From Patescibacteria group bacterium (GTDB lineage Bacteria; Patescibacteriota; Patescibacteriia; Patescibacteriales; BM507), in assembly GCA_027858235.1 (NCBI GenBank), contig JAQIDC010000027.1, positions 1 through 34,909 of the forward strand: 34,909 nucleotides of DNA, in the 5' to 3' direction. The position numbers were made by a program, and so were the translations under genes. This document shows, piece after piece, positions 24,881-31,966 of this stretch. Each line of letters begins with the position of its first letter. Position 1 is the stretch's first letter. Under the pieces are notes generated by a model that did no database searches, was not told where the DNA came from, and saw only the letters and a list, made by a program, of their open reading frames with translations.

Positions 24881-25023
24881 TTGTCATCCTGGAACGGAAC
24901 GCTAGTGAAGTGATAGGATTTCTCGTCACTTTGTCACCCTGGAGCGCCAGCGATAGGGTCTCGTTCGTGGAATTAGATTCTATCTGTCTCCGCCAGCTGG
25001 CGGATCCTCTCCAGAATGACAAG
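24881..25023. repeat. Repeat family B, copy 3
   Basis: TTGTCATCCTGGAACG at 24881 and TCTCCAGAATGACAA ending at 25022 form inverted ends. Interior GTGATAGGAT, TTAGATTCTATC and palindrome TCCGCCAGCTGGCGGA (24989-25004). It borders the 5' end of the GIY-YIG remnant. Confidence 0.87.
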
Positions 25024-25049
25024 AAAAATGATAATTTTTTAACAAAACA

Positions 25050-25125
25050 AGAAGCTAAACTTTTAATTATTTCCTTTCTGGACTCCCGCCTTCGCGGGGA
25101 TGAAAAAGGAAAAAGCTTAGCTTCT
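25050..25125. repeat. Three-tier hairpin: terminator-like stem with family F repeat in its loop
   Basis: Outer arms 25050-25064 (AGAAGCTAAACTTTT) and 25111-25125 (AAAAGCTTAGCTTCT) with one mismatch. A middle TTCCTTT/AAAGGAA stem and an inner CCCGC-CTTC-GCGGG stem belong to a family F copy. The outer stem resembles the terminator at 12859 (AGAAGCTAAG arms). Confidence 0.7.
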
Positions 25126-25210
25126 ATTATATGAGAATATAGTTTTTTTAAAGGGTTTTGCATGGGGGCAAAGAAATATTTGAGATTTTTATATTACTAA
25201 ATATAGCCAA

Positions 25211-25256
25211 AAGACATGCGATGTCTTTAAGGACTTCGGAGGTCTACACGCATAAG
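25211..25256. repeat. Repeat family C, copy 2
   Basis: AAGACATGCGATGTCTT palindrome (25211-25227), then AAGGACTTCGGAGGTCTAC, matching the right half of the 22167 copy. It lies about 45 bases before a leaderless start. I see no gene in 24883-25301. Confidence 0.65.
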
Positions 25257-25289
25257 ACAAACTCTATACCTTGCATATTATAAATATGC

Positions 25290-25295
25290 TACAAT
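25290..25295 (+). promoter_or_regulatory. Extended -10 directly before the 667-aa gene (leaderless transcript)
   Basis: TGCTACAAT followed by TTAGAC and the ATG at 25302. Same geometry as the GT4 gene: 6 bases from hexamer to start codon. No good -35 at the usual distance. Confidence 0.65.
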
Positions 25296-25301
25296 TTAGA
25301 C

Positions 25302-27305
25302 ATGAAAATAAATATACAAAAAATAACGCTTTGGGATGTTTTTATCATTCTGAACTTAATCTCCTTTTTTGGGGCAGTAGTTTACAGACTATATAAACTA
25401 AATAATCTTGGAATACTCATCACTATTTTTTTAGCGACTGGAGGATTTTTATTATTCCAAAAATTACAAGTGAAAGAAATCAGCGACAATAAAAACACAC
25501 CCCACCCTACGGGCACCCCTCTCAGAGAGGGGAATATTAAAAAACTTTTTTCTATTCTCTTTTCTCTTCAAAAAAAATCTAGAATAGTTTTTTTAATAAC
25601 ATTTTTATATACATTCCTTTTTGCTAACTCTCTCTACATCTTATTTAGCAATGCAACCGACAAATCAATAATCAGTCCTTGGCAAGTTATTCCTCCTTAT
25701 TTTTTTATATTCTATATACTTTCTCTCCTCACTCTCATCCTCATCACAAAAAAAAGCAGTCAAAGAGTATCCTTGTTTTTTATTTCCGCTCACTTCTTTT
25801 TATCATTTTCTATTGCCATGATTATTTACAAAATTGGCTATGGCTTTGACCCATTCATTCATGAGGCCACAATGGATATAATCAAAGAAAAAGGATTTGT
25901 CGATCCTAAACCTCTCTATTATTTAGGGCAATATAGTTTAATTATCATTTTAAACAAAACACTTTTTATTCCAATTGCTTTTTTAAATAAATTTTTAATT
26001 CCCATCCTCGCTTCAATTTTTCTTCCAAAAGTTATTTTTGAATATCTAAATAGTCGTTTTGAAAACAAAACTATTTCTTTCGTTTCTATTATTGCTCTTT
26101 TAATACTTCCTTTTTCATTTTTTATTATGAGTACTCCGCAAAATTTTGCCTATCTTCTTTTGATTATAATTATTATAAAATCACTAAATATTAAAAATTA
26201 TCATGACTTAGCCTTCATATATCTCCTATCTCTAGTGGCCCTTGTAACACAGCCAGTCGCTGGCATCCCTGCCTTCTTATTTGTAGTTTCATTAAATATT
26301 TACCACTCTGAAATAAAATTTAGGAAAATATTTCTTAGTATCATCTTCATCTTGATGGCAACTGCTCTTCCTCTTTCTTTTTATTTGTTTGAAAAAACCC
26401 CAGACTCTCAAGTGGGTATAACAAATAATTTTCTACCAAGTCTAGTATCTACTATTTCAAATACTTCAACCAATTCGGCATCATTTTTTATTCCAAAGCA
26501 AGACAACTTTATTTATAACTTCATCTATCTTTATGGTTTTAATATCAAACTAATAATATTTTTGTTATTTTTATCTGGTTTTTTTATTTCTTTGAGATAT
26601 AAAAAAGAGTGTAAAATATTTATACACTTCTTTTTTGCTTCTCTCTCTATATTTATTGCCTACCTTTTCACTTCTTCTCTTAGTTTTTCATTCTTGGTTG
26701 AATATGAAAGAAATAATTTTTCTAACAGAATCTTATTAATTTCTTCTTTTTTTCTCCTCCCCTATATTCTTTTGTCATTTTATACTTTTTTCTACAGACT
26801 TAAATCTACCAGCAAGGCAATTCAAGCACCTATCTTTATTTTTCTCTTAATTCTTGTCTCTACTTCTCTCTATCTCTCTTATCCTCGTTTTGACAAAAAC
26901 CATAATTCGCATGGTGTTTCAACTAGCGTTTACGACATCGAAGCTACAAAATGGATTGAGGATAATAATAAAAGACAATATCTAGTCTTGGCCAATCAAC
27001 AAGTAAGCGCGGCTGCTCTCAAAAACTTCGGATTTAATAAATACTTTAGTGGTGGAATATTTTACTATCCAATTCCTACATCAAGCCCACTTTATAATTA
27101 TTATCTCGATATGGTATATGACAGACCAAGTAAAGAAAATGCTCTTAAGGCGATGAACCTACTCAACATAAATGAAGTATATTTTGTATTAAACAAATAC
27201 TGGTGGGCTTTCCCAAAGATTCTTGACGAGGCTAAAATAGAAGCTGATTCTTATAAGAGTTTTGGAGATGGAGAAGTTTATGTTTTTAAATATACGAGAG
27301 AATAA
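25302..27305 (+). CDS. Polytopic membrane protein, GT-C-glycosyltransferase-like, unknown
   Basis: 667 aa, about twelve helices and a C-terminal soluble tail (about 560-667, 'YDIEATKWIEDNNKRQYLVL', 'NEVYFVLNKYWWAFPKILDEA'). The overall plan (helices, then a soluble tail) and 'GYGFDPFIHEATMDIIKEKG' (about 180-199), whose Asp in the first large loop could be a catalytic residue, resemble GT-C transferases of surface glycans; no family is proven. Residues 65-78 'NTPHPTGTPLREGN' are read from a family A repeat in a cytoplasmic loop. Only large plus-strand gene in this region, with a leaderless promoter. Confidence 0.7.
   Translation: MKINIQKITLWDVFIILNLISFFGAVVYRLYKLNNLGILITIFLATGGFLLFQKLQVKEISDNKNTPHPTGTPLREGNIKKLFSILFSLQKKSRIVFLITFLYTFLFANSLYILFSNATDKSIISPWQVIPPYFFIFYILSLLTLILITKKSSQRVSLFFISAHFFLSFSIAMIIYKIGYGFDPFIHEATMDIIKEKGFVDPKPLYYLGQYSLIIILNKTLFIPIAFLNKFLIPILASIFLPKVIFEYLNSRFENKTISFVSIIALLILPFSFFIMSTPQNFAYLLLIIIIIKSLNIKNYHDLAFIYLLSLVALVTQPVAGIPAFLFVVSLNIYHSEIKFRKIFLSIIFILMATALPLSFYLFEKTPDSQVGITNNFLPSLVSTISNTSTNSASFFIPKQDNFIYNFIYLYGFNIKLIIFLLFLSGFFISLRYKKECKIFIHFFFASLSIFIAYLFTSSLSFSFLVEYERNNFSNRILLISSFFLLPYILLSFYTFFYRLKSTSKAIQAPIFIFLLILVSTSLYLSYPRFDKNHNSHGVSTSVYDIEATKWIEDNNKRQYLVLANQQVSAAALKNFGFNKYFSGGIFYYPIPTSSPLYNYYLDMVYDRPSKENALKAMNLLNINEVYFVLNKYWWAFPKILDEAKIEADSYKSFGDGEVYVFKYTRE
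25493..25537. repeat. Repeat family A, copy 4, in frame inside the 667-aa gene
   Basis: Reverse orientation relative to 23496 but the same relative to the coding frame reversed: AACACACCCCACC, ACGGGCACCCCTCTC, AGAGAGGGGAATATT. Encodes 'NTPHPTGTPLREGN'. Confidence 0.88.
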
Positions 27306-27350
27306 TTTCTAAACACTAAATTCTAAACTCTAAACAAATTCAAAAGTTTT
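27306..27350. repeat. Repeat family H, half copy
   Basis: Left half of the CTAAATTCTAAACAAAT hairpin family, ending with the core AAATTCAAAAGTTTT. The right arm is missing. Confidence 0.7.
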
Positions 27351-27355
27351 AAAAT

Positions 27356-27443
27356 AATCAGTAGATTCTGAACTGCGCCGTTTAAGCCACTTTGTGACTA
27401 CGGGAGACATCGCTCACACGCGAGCCATTTCAGAATGACTTTG
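27356..27443. repeat. Repeat family G, copy 1
   Basis: About 88 bases from AATCAGTAGATTCTGAACTG to CAGAATGACTTTG, with an inner CACTTTGTGACTACGGGAG and CGCTCACACGCGAGCC. Nearly identical copy 357 bases downstream. Confidence 0.9.
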
Positions 27444-27463
27444 TTAAATCTATTTATTTTTTT

Positions 27464-27594
27464 CTGTCATTCCAAACTTGATTTGGAATCTTCGTATTAT
27501 TTTAATTTTGGATACGGAACGATAATAGAGCGATAGGATCTCTTTCGTTGGATTGGATTCTATCTCCGCCAGTTGGCGGATTCCAGAATGACAG
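27464..27594. repeat. Repeat family B, copy 4
   Basis: CTGTCATTCCAAACTTG at the start, TTCCAGAATGACAG at the end, shared GCGATAGGATCTC and GGATTCTATC, and TCCGCCAGTTGGCGGA (27565-27580). Confidence 0.82.
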
Positions 27595-27600
27595 GAAAAA

Positions 27601-27640
27601 AATAGGGTACTCTATAGGGTACTCTATAGAGTACCCTATT
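27601..27640. repeat. Triple GGGTACTCTATA palindrome
   Basis: AATAGGGTACTCTATA (27601-27616) pairs perfectly with 27625-27640. An alternative perfect 20-base palindrome lies at 27617-27636. The two folds share the right arm and exclude each other. Confidence 0.85.
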
Positions 27641-27712
27641 CTCTTAACAAATGTCATTCTGAACTTGTTTATTGCGGGGATTCTTAATCTTCATATTATT
27701 TTAATTCTTGAT

Positions 27713-27799
27713 AATCAGTAGATTCTGAACTGCCCCGTTTAAGCCACTTTGTGGCTACGGGAGACATCGTTCACACGCGAGCCATTCAGAATGACTTTT
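27713..27799. repeat. Repeat family G, copy 2
   Basis: Matches 27356-27443 with a handful of substitutions (e.g. TTTGTGGCTACGGG for TTTGTGACTACGGG). Confidence 0.9.
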
Positions 27800-27828
27800 T
27801 TATTTATTTATTTTTCATGTCTCACTAT

Positions 27829-27964
27829 GTCATCCTGCCTGTCCCGTCATTTGCGGGAGAACGGAACGCTAGTGGAGCGATAGGATCTCTTTCGTTGAAT
27901 TAGATTCTATCACCCCAGGAGTACTTTGTCGCTCCACTCGGGCGCGCTACGCTCCAGAATGACA
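27829..27964. repeat. Repeat family B, copy 5, with E-like tail
   Basis: TGTCATCCTGCCTGTCCCG start and CTCCAGAATGACA end, shared GCGATAGGATCTC and TTAGATTCTATC; the interior CACCCCAGGAGTACTTTGTCG resembles family E. The 27306-28039 gap contains repeats only. Confidence 0.82.
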
Positions 27965-27986
27965 ACAAATTTGATTTAAAATAAAA

Positions 27987-28017
27987 TATCCCAGCGATTT
28001 TAATAATCGCTGGGATA
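27987..28017 (-). terminator. Terminator of the pilin gene
   Basis: 13-base perfect arms 27987-27999 and 28005-28017, 5-base loop, then TTTTATTTTAAA on the minus strand. Confidence 0.88.
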
Positions 28018-28039
28018 ATTGTTCATTTGAAATACCATA

Positions 28040-28375
28040 TTATTGAGCGCTTACTTCGATAAATAGAAGTGCTGTGGTATTAAACTCAAATTTACCACCA
28101 CTTAGAGTAAGGAGTTTTCCAGAAGGCAAATGCTTAGCAGTATCAATTACAATAGTAATTTCTAAATCAGTTTTTTCACCATCTTTATCGATATAGCTAA
28201 CAACCCCCACGGCGGTTCCTGCTTTTACATAAAGATTATCGCTGTTTATTGCTTTTTCTCGCTCATTTCTTTCCTTATACCTAGAATATTGAGGAACAAC
28301 AATAGAAGCTAAAATAACTAAAATACCCACAACAAGACATAGCTCAATCAAAGAAAATCCTTTTTGATTTTTCAT
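28040..28375 (-). CDS. Type IV pilin-like protein
   Basis: 111 aa from the ATG at 28375, chosen because GGGAGAG lies 8 bases upstream and it gives a proper prepilin leader 'MKNQKG' before 'FSLIELCLVVGILVILASIVVP' (Glu5 of the mature form). The C-terminal domain is small and beta-rich ('TDLEITIVIDTAKHLPSGKL', 'GKFEFNTTALLFIEV') with no cysteines outside the helix. Substrate of a prepilin peptidase outside the window; possibly the fibre or a minor pilin served by PilT (9637). Follows the 144-aa gene in a two-gene unit. Confidence 0.88.
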   Translation of the reverse strand: MKNQKGFSLIELCLVVGILVILASIVVPQYSRYKERNEREKAINSDNLYVKAGTAVGVVSYIDKDGEKTDLEITIVIDTAKHLPSGKLLTLSGGKFEFNTTALLFIEVSAQ

Positions 28376-28415
28376 TATTTTCTCTCCCTTTCTGGTAAGA
28401 TTAAATAGCAATTTA

Positions 28416-28850
28416 CTATATTTTAGTTCTTGGAATATTTATATTCAAACCTAAGTTTCTATTTAACACTTGGCAAAATTGAATTTTTAATTCCACCTTT
28501 CCTACGAACCTTATCCTGATCGGTCCTTCAGATTTTGTTTCTTTATGATTTTTCCTAAATTCTGTTCTGCTTTTGAAAAACTTGTTTGCTAACCCTAAGA
28601 AATAATCATGAAAAATTTTATACTCAAATTCTTGTAAACTAAAATTTTTTCTAGAATTTTTAACTTCGATTCTGATTGACTCTCTTGGACCATTCAACAA
28701 AACAAGCGAGTATTCTGTTTTGTTATTAGAAAGCAACAAATGAAAATTTATTTCAGTATTTTCAATACAGATAGAACCAATTAATGATTTTTTATCAGGA
28801 GAATATTGAATCTCCTCTTCCAAGCGAACTTCTACAGTTTTCTCTTTCAT
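28416..28850 (-). CDS. Unknown 144-aa protein in operon with pilin
   Basis: Good Shine-Dalgarno AAGGAG 9 bases before the ATG at 28850. Soluble, beta-rich and charged: 'VEVRLEEEIQYSPDKKSLIG', 'IRIEVKNSRKNFSLQEFEYK', 'IRIRFVGKVELKIQFCQVL'. No signal peptide. It resembles PilZ-type folds loosely in length and charge but has no RxxxR-DxSxxG motif, so I do not assign it. Promoter TTGACA-TATATT precedes it, and it is followed by the pilin. Confidence 0.75.
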   Translation of the reverse strand: MKEKTVEVRLEEEIQYSPDKKSLIGSICIENTEINFHLLLSNNKTEYSLVLLNGPRESIRIEVKNSRKNFSLQEFEYKIFHDYFLGLANKFFKSRTEFRKNHKETKSEGPIRIRFVGKVELKIQFCQVLNRNLGLNINIPRTKI

Positions 28851-28917
28851 AGCCAGACTCCTTTTTATATTGTCAAAAAACTAATTATAAAATTAGGTGG
28901 TGTTTCACCAATTGCAA

Positions 28918-28946
28918 AATATATCATAAAAATTAATAACTGTCAA
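28918..28946 (-). promoter_or_regulatory. Promoter of the 144-aa/pilin unit
   Basis: Minus strand: TTGACA (28941-28946), 17 bases ending TGA, TATATT (28918-28923). About 60 bases of leader. Confidence 0.82.
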
Positions 28947-28950
28947 GACA

Positions 28951-28977
28951 AAAAAACCAGCAGTTTGCTGGTTTTTT
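28951..28977. terminator. Terminator of the isc operon
   Basis: Perfect 12-base arms AAAAAACCAGCA (28951-28962) and TGCTGGTTTTTT (28966-28977), loop of 3. It lies directly upstream of the next promoter. Confidence 0.92.
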
Positions 28978-29013
28978 ATATTTTTCTGAAATAAATATTC
29001 TAGAATTATTAAT

Positions 29014-30261
29014 CTATTTTGTTATCCCTGGCAAATTTGGTGCCATGTCTTTCAATCTTTTAATAATTGGTGGCAACACTTTCAAGACTCTTTTTACTTC
29101 CGCTTCGGTATTATATTTTCCAAATGTAAAACGAATAGACGAATGGGCTATTTCTTTTTTAATCCCCATGGCAAGAAGAACACTTGACGCTTCTAGCCGA
29201 GCGGAGGCGCAAGCAGAGCCAGTGGCAACTGCCACTCCCTCCAAATCAAGCGCAATCAATATCGATTCTCCTTCAATCCCTGGGAAAATAAAATGAGCAT
29301 GTGACGGCACAGATTTTTCTCTATCGGTTGTCAAACTAGCTCCTGGGATAGACTTCAAAACCCCTTCAACAAACATGTCTCTAAGACGAGCTATTTTTTT
29401 ACTATTATTTTCAATATTTTTTTCAGTCAATTGAGCAACAGCCTCACCAATTCCAACTATTCCTGAAACATTTAGAGTTCCGCTTCGTTTATCCATTTCT
29501 TGATGTCCTCCAAGTTGAACCGCTCGCAAAGGAATACCAGTCCTTACATAAAGTGCTCCAATTCCTTTTGGTCCGTATATTTTATGGCCAGACATTGAAA
29601 GCATATCCACATAATTCCAAACGACATCAGAGTTTAGATAATTTATCGCTTGAGTTGCATCTGTATGAAAATAAATTTGCTGAGGACGCTCTCCACGTTC
29701 AGATATTCTTTTCTTCTGCCAATCTTTTTGTTTGCGTTCATTTATCTTTTTAATATTTTTTCCTATCGCACGTATAGGCTGTATTGAACCAATCTCACTA
29801 TTTACATGCATTACAGAAACTAGCAAAGTATTGTCTTGGACTGCATCTAGCAAATCATTAGCATTTACAATGCCTTTTTTATTTGGTTTCAAATACCTTA
29901 CCTCAATCAAGCCATCTCGGACCAACCTCTCAATCGGCTCCAAAGTAGCTGGATGTTCAATTTCTGTTGTTATAATGTGAGGCTTTTTAAAACCTCTAGC
30001 AAGAAATGAATTAACAAGCCCAAAAATGGCCAAATTATTAGCTTCAGTTGCACCTGATGTAAAAAATATTTCAGAAAAATCACAATTAAGAAAATCGGCA
30101 ATTTGTTTGCGTGATTTATCAACTGCAATAATTGCCTCTCTCCCGAAAGAATGAAGAGAAGAAGAATTTCCATAAACATCAGAAAAATATGGAATCATTT
30201 TTTCTAATACTTTTTTGTCAACCGGAGTGGTTGCACTATGATCTAGATATATTGGTTTCAT
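29014..30261 (-). CDS. iscS: Cysteine desulfurase
   Basis: PLP enzyme that takes sulfur from cysteine for Fe-S and tRNA thiolation. 415 aa. 'YLDHSATTPV' (5-14), 'FTSGATEANNLA' (67-78), His103 in 'EIEHPA', PLP-binding Lys227 in 'SMSGHKIYGPKG', and persulfide Cys351 in 'ATGSACASARLEAS'. A basic insert of about 22 residues (175-196, 'ERKQKDWQKKRISERGERPQ') replaces the short loop before 'YFHTDATQA'. Last gene of the operon. Confidence 0.97.
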   Translation of the reverse strand: MKPIYLDHSATTPVDKKVLEKMIPYFSDVYGNSSSLHSFGREAIIAVDKSRKQIADFLNCDFSEIFFTSGATEANNLAIFGLVNSFLARGFKKPHIITTEIEHPATLEPIERLVRDGLIEVRYLKPNKKGIVNANDLLDAVQDNTLLVSVMHVNSEIGSIQPIRAIGKNIKKINERKQKDWQKKRISERGERPQQIYFHTDATQAINYLNSDVVWNYVDMLSMSGHKIYGPKGIGALYVRTGIPLRAVQLGGHQEMDKRSGTLNVSGIVGIGEAVAQLTEKNIENNSKKIARLRDMFVEGVLKSIPGASLTTDREKSVPSHAHFIFPGIEGESILIALDLEGVAVATGSACASARLEASSVLLAMGIKKEIAHSSIRFTFGKYNTEAEVKRVLKVLPPIIKRLKDMAPNLPGITK

Positions 30262-30269
30262 ATGTTTTT

Positions 30270-30400
30270 AAATTCTAAATACTAAGCACTAAATTCTAAA
30301 CAAATACAAAATTACAATCCATAAAATTCAAAACAGTTTTGAATTTATTATTTTAAATATTCGAATTTGTTTAGAGTTTAGAATTTCGGGCTTAGGGTTT
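30270..30400. repeat. Repeat family H between nfu and iscS
   Basis: Left arm AATTCTAAATACTAAGCACT with AAATTCTAAACAAAT; right arm ATTTGTTTAGAGTTTAG with GAATTTCGGGCTTAGGGTTT. The core AAATTCAAAAC (30324-30334) and GTTTTGAATTT (30336-30346) pair perfectly around one base. Fills the whole intergenic gap. Confidence 0.85.
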
Positions 30401-30405
30401 AACAA

Positions 30406-30636
30406 TTACGCATTAATAACTTCTGTAACCTGAGGAATAGCTTTTACTATGGTTGCTTCTATCCCCTGTTTCAAGGTAATTTGTGACATTGGGCAAGTAG
30501 CACACATCCCAACGAGACTAACTATCAATACTCCTGTTTTTTCATTAAAATCAACAAATTCAACATCTCCTCCATCCATCTGAAGTTGAGGTCTTATTTT
30601 TTCAAGTTCGTCGTTTATTTGTTTTTTGATATCCAT
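30406..30636 (-). CDS. NifU C-terminal-type Fe-S carrier (Nfu)
   Basis: 76 aa: a bare Nfu domain, 'IRPQLQMDGGDVEFVDF' (14-30) and the cluster-binding 'CATC' (Cys45, Cys48) followed by 'PMSQITLKQGIE'. Two subunits share a 4Fe-4S cluster passed from the IscU scaffold to clients. Lies between iscU and iscS. Confidence 0.95.
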   Translation of the reverse strand: MDIKKQINDELEKIRPQLQMDGGDVEFVDFNEKTGVLIVSLVGMCATCPMSQITLKQGIEATIVKAIPQVTEVINA

Positions 30637-30641
30637 AATAT

Positions 30642-30742
30642 TAAATTCTAAATTCTAAGCACCAAATCCTAAACAAGATCAAAATTCTAAATAGTTTTTG
30701 TAATTTGAATTTGTTTAAAGTTTATATTTTAGGGCTTAGGTT
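30642..30742. repeat. Repeat family H between iscU and nfu
   Basis: TTAAATTCTAAATTCTAAGC, CCTAAACAAG on the left and AATTTGTTTAAAGTTTATATTT, split as TTTGTTTAAAG and AGGGCTTAGGTTTTA on the right. Its right end merges with the iscU stop codon. Confidence 0.8.
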
Positions 30743-31111
30743 TTATTTTTCTTTTTTATAATTTTCAATAGCCTCCTGAAGAGCATCAATCCCAAGCATG
30801 GAACAGTGAATCTTTGCTGGCGGTAAATCACCGAGAGCCTTTACTACTTCGTCCTTTGTAATACTATTGGCTTTTTCAAGAGTAGCTCCTTTAGCTAAAT
30901 CGGTCATAGCGGAGGTAACAGCAATCGCAGCTGCGCAACCAAATGTTTCAAATTTAATGTCATCAATTTTATCGTCCTTAACCTTGAGATAAATTTTCAT
31001 AACATCACCACAGGCCATATTGCCTTTTTCACCAACAGCATCAGCATTTGTCATTCTACCTTGGTTGTGTGGATTTTTAAAGTGTTCGATTACTTTGTCT
31101 GTGTATATCAT
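30743..31111 (-). CDS. iscU: Fe-S cluster assembly scaffold IscU
   Basis: 122 aa. Cluster ligands Cys34 ('MACGD', with Asp36), Cys59 ('GCAAAI') and Cys103 ('KIHCSML') are all present. N-terminal 'VIEHFKNPHNQG' is family typical. The HscA-binding LPPVK motif reads 'LPPAK' (96-100), and no hscA/hscB is nearby. Co-transcribed with nfu and iscS. Confidence 0.97.
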   Translation of the reverse strand: MIYTDKVIEHFKNPHNQGRMTNADAVGEKGNMACGDVMKIYLKVKDDKIDDIKFETFGCAAAIAVTSAMTDLAKGATLEKANSITKDEVVKALGDLPPAKIHCSMLGIDALQEAIENYKKEK

Positions 31112-31215
31112 GTTTTTAGAATTATGAATTTAGAATTATGAAGCATGAATTTGAATTTTTTGTTAAAAAATTATGTAAAACTTTTTCTTAACTATATTCA
31201 TTATTCATGATTCAT
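31112..31215. repeat. H-like hairpin between ykuD-TSP3 gene and iscU
   Basis: Same design as family H but with a different word: GAATTATGAA / GAAGCATGAAT on the left and ATTCATTATTCATGATTCATG on the right (positions 31197-31217). AT-rich imperfect stem filling most of the gap. Confidence 0.6.
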
Positions 31216-31230
31216 GATTCCATATTCTGG

Positions 31231-31965
31231 CTAATATATATTCACCTCTGTCCCAACTTCCGTCAGGTTGTAAATCCTCTCAGCAGCTTCCATCCCAACC
31301 CTCACACATCCATGTGAGACAGGGGTTCCAAGGTGATCCTCTCCTTCTCTATAACCACTCGGCCAAATTGGTAACTCATGTATTCCGTATTTACCGTCAG
31401 GAGTAAGTGCCATCCAATACGGCATCCAGAGTCCATAAGACGACCAAGCTTTCGGATGTTTATTTTCTATGTGGAATTGTCCTTTTGGGGTAGTGTCATA
31501 AATTCCACTAGAGACTGGCGTCTCAAACATTAATACTCCTCCCATAAAATAATAAAGTTTTTGAGAATAAATACTTATGTCGATTCTTTTTTCTAGTTTC
31601 GCGCCACCATTGAGTAGTGGGTCATAGCCTCCATGAACTTCCCCTCCATCTGAAAAACCATCACCATCTGTATCACTATTTCCTATATCTGTTTTAAAGT
31701 TCAATTCCATCTTGTCGGATAAACCATCGCCATCAAAATCACTATCTTCCAATCTAAGAGGTTTTGCCTCAAGTGGTGTATAACCAGTAGTCAATTCAAT
31801 CCAGTCACTATACCCATCTCCATCGGTGTCACTTAAGTTTGGATTGGTTTTATAAATTTCAATTTCGTCTCTATCAGGAACTCCGTCAAAATCTGAATCC
31901 ACTAAACCATTCGCCAAAACAATACCAGGAAAGAACATGAATAAGGCGACAAGCAAATATCTCAT
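31231..31965 (-). CDS. Secreted L,D-transpeptidase (YkuD) with thrombospondin type 3 calcium repeats
   Basis: 244 aa from the ATG at 31965, 1 base after the Rrf2 stop; a GTG at 31980 is an alternative. Signal peptide 'YLLVALFMFFPGIVLANG', then four to five acidic TSP3-type repeats (about 22-115, e.g. 'DTDGDGYSDW', 'DFDGDGLSDK', 'DTDGDGFSDG') that bind Ca2+. The YkuD domain (about 125-244) has His196 in 'GIHELP' and the catalytic 'SHGCVRV' (His218, Cys220, Arg222). It makes 3-3 peptidoglycan cross-links or attaches proteins. Its place between rrf2 and iscU is unexpected. Confidence 0.93.
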   Translation of the reverse strand: MRYLLVALFMFFPGIVLANGLVDSDFDGVPDRDEIEIYKTNPNLSDTDGDGYSDWIELTTGYTPLEAKPLRLEDSDFDGDGLSDKMELNFKTDIGNSDTDGDGFSDGGEVHGGYDPLLNGGAKLEKRIDISIYSQKLYYFMGGVLMFETPVSSGIYDTTPKGQFHIENKHPKAWSSYGLWMPYWMALTPDGKYGIHELPIWPSGYREGEDHLGTPVSHGCVRVGMEAAERIYNLTEVGTEVNIY

Positions 31966-31966
31966 A

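Noticed and set aside
24843-25163. Minus-strand frame with 'FSSPRRRESR'
   Set aside because: It is read from family B and F repeats; this peptide is the usual by-product of such repeats.
27306-28030. Hidden tRNA or small RNA gene
   Set aside because: No cloverleaf or TTCGA arm could be found; the structured segments are accounted for by repeat copies.
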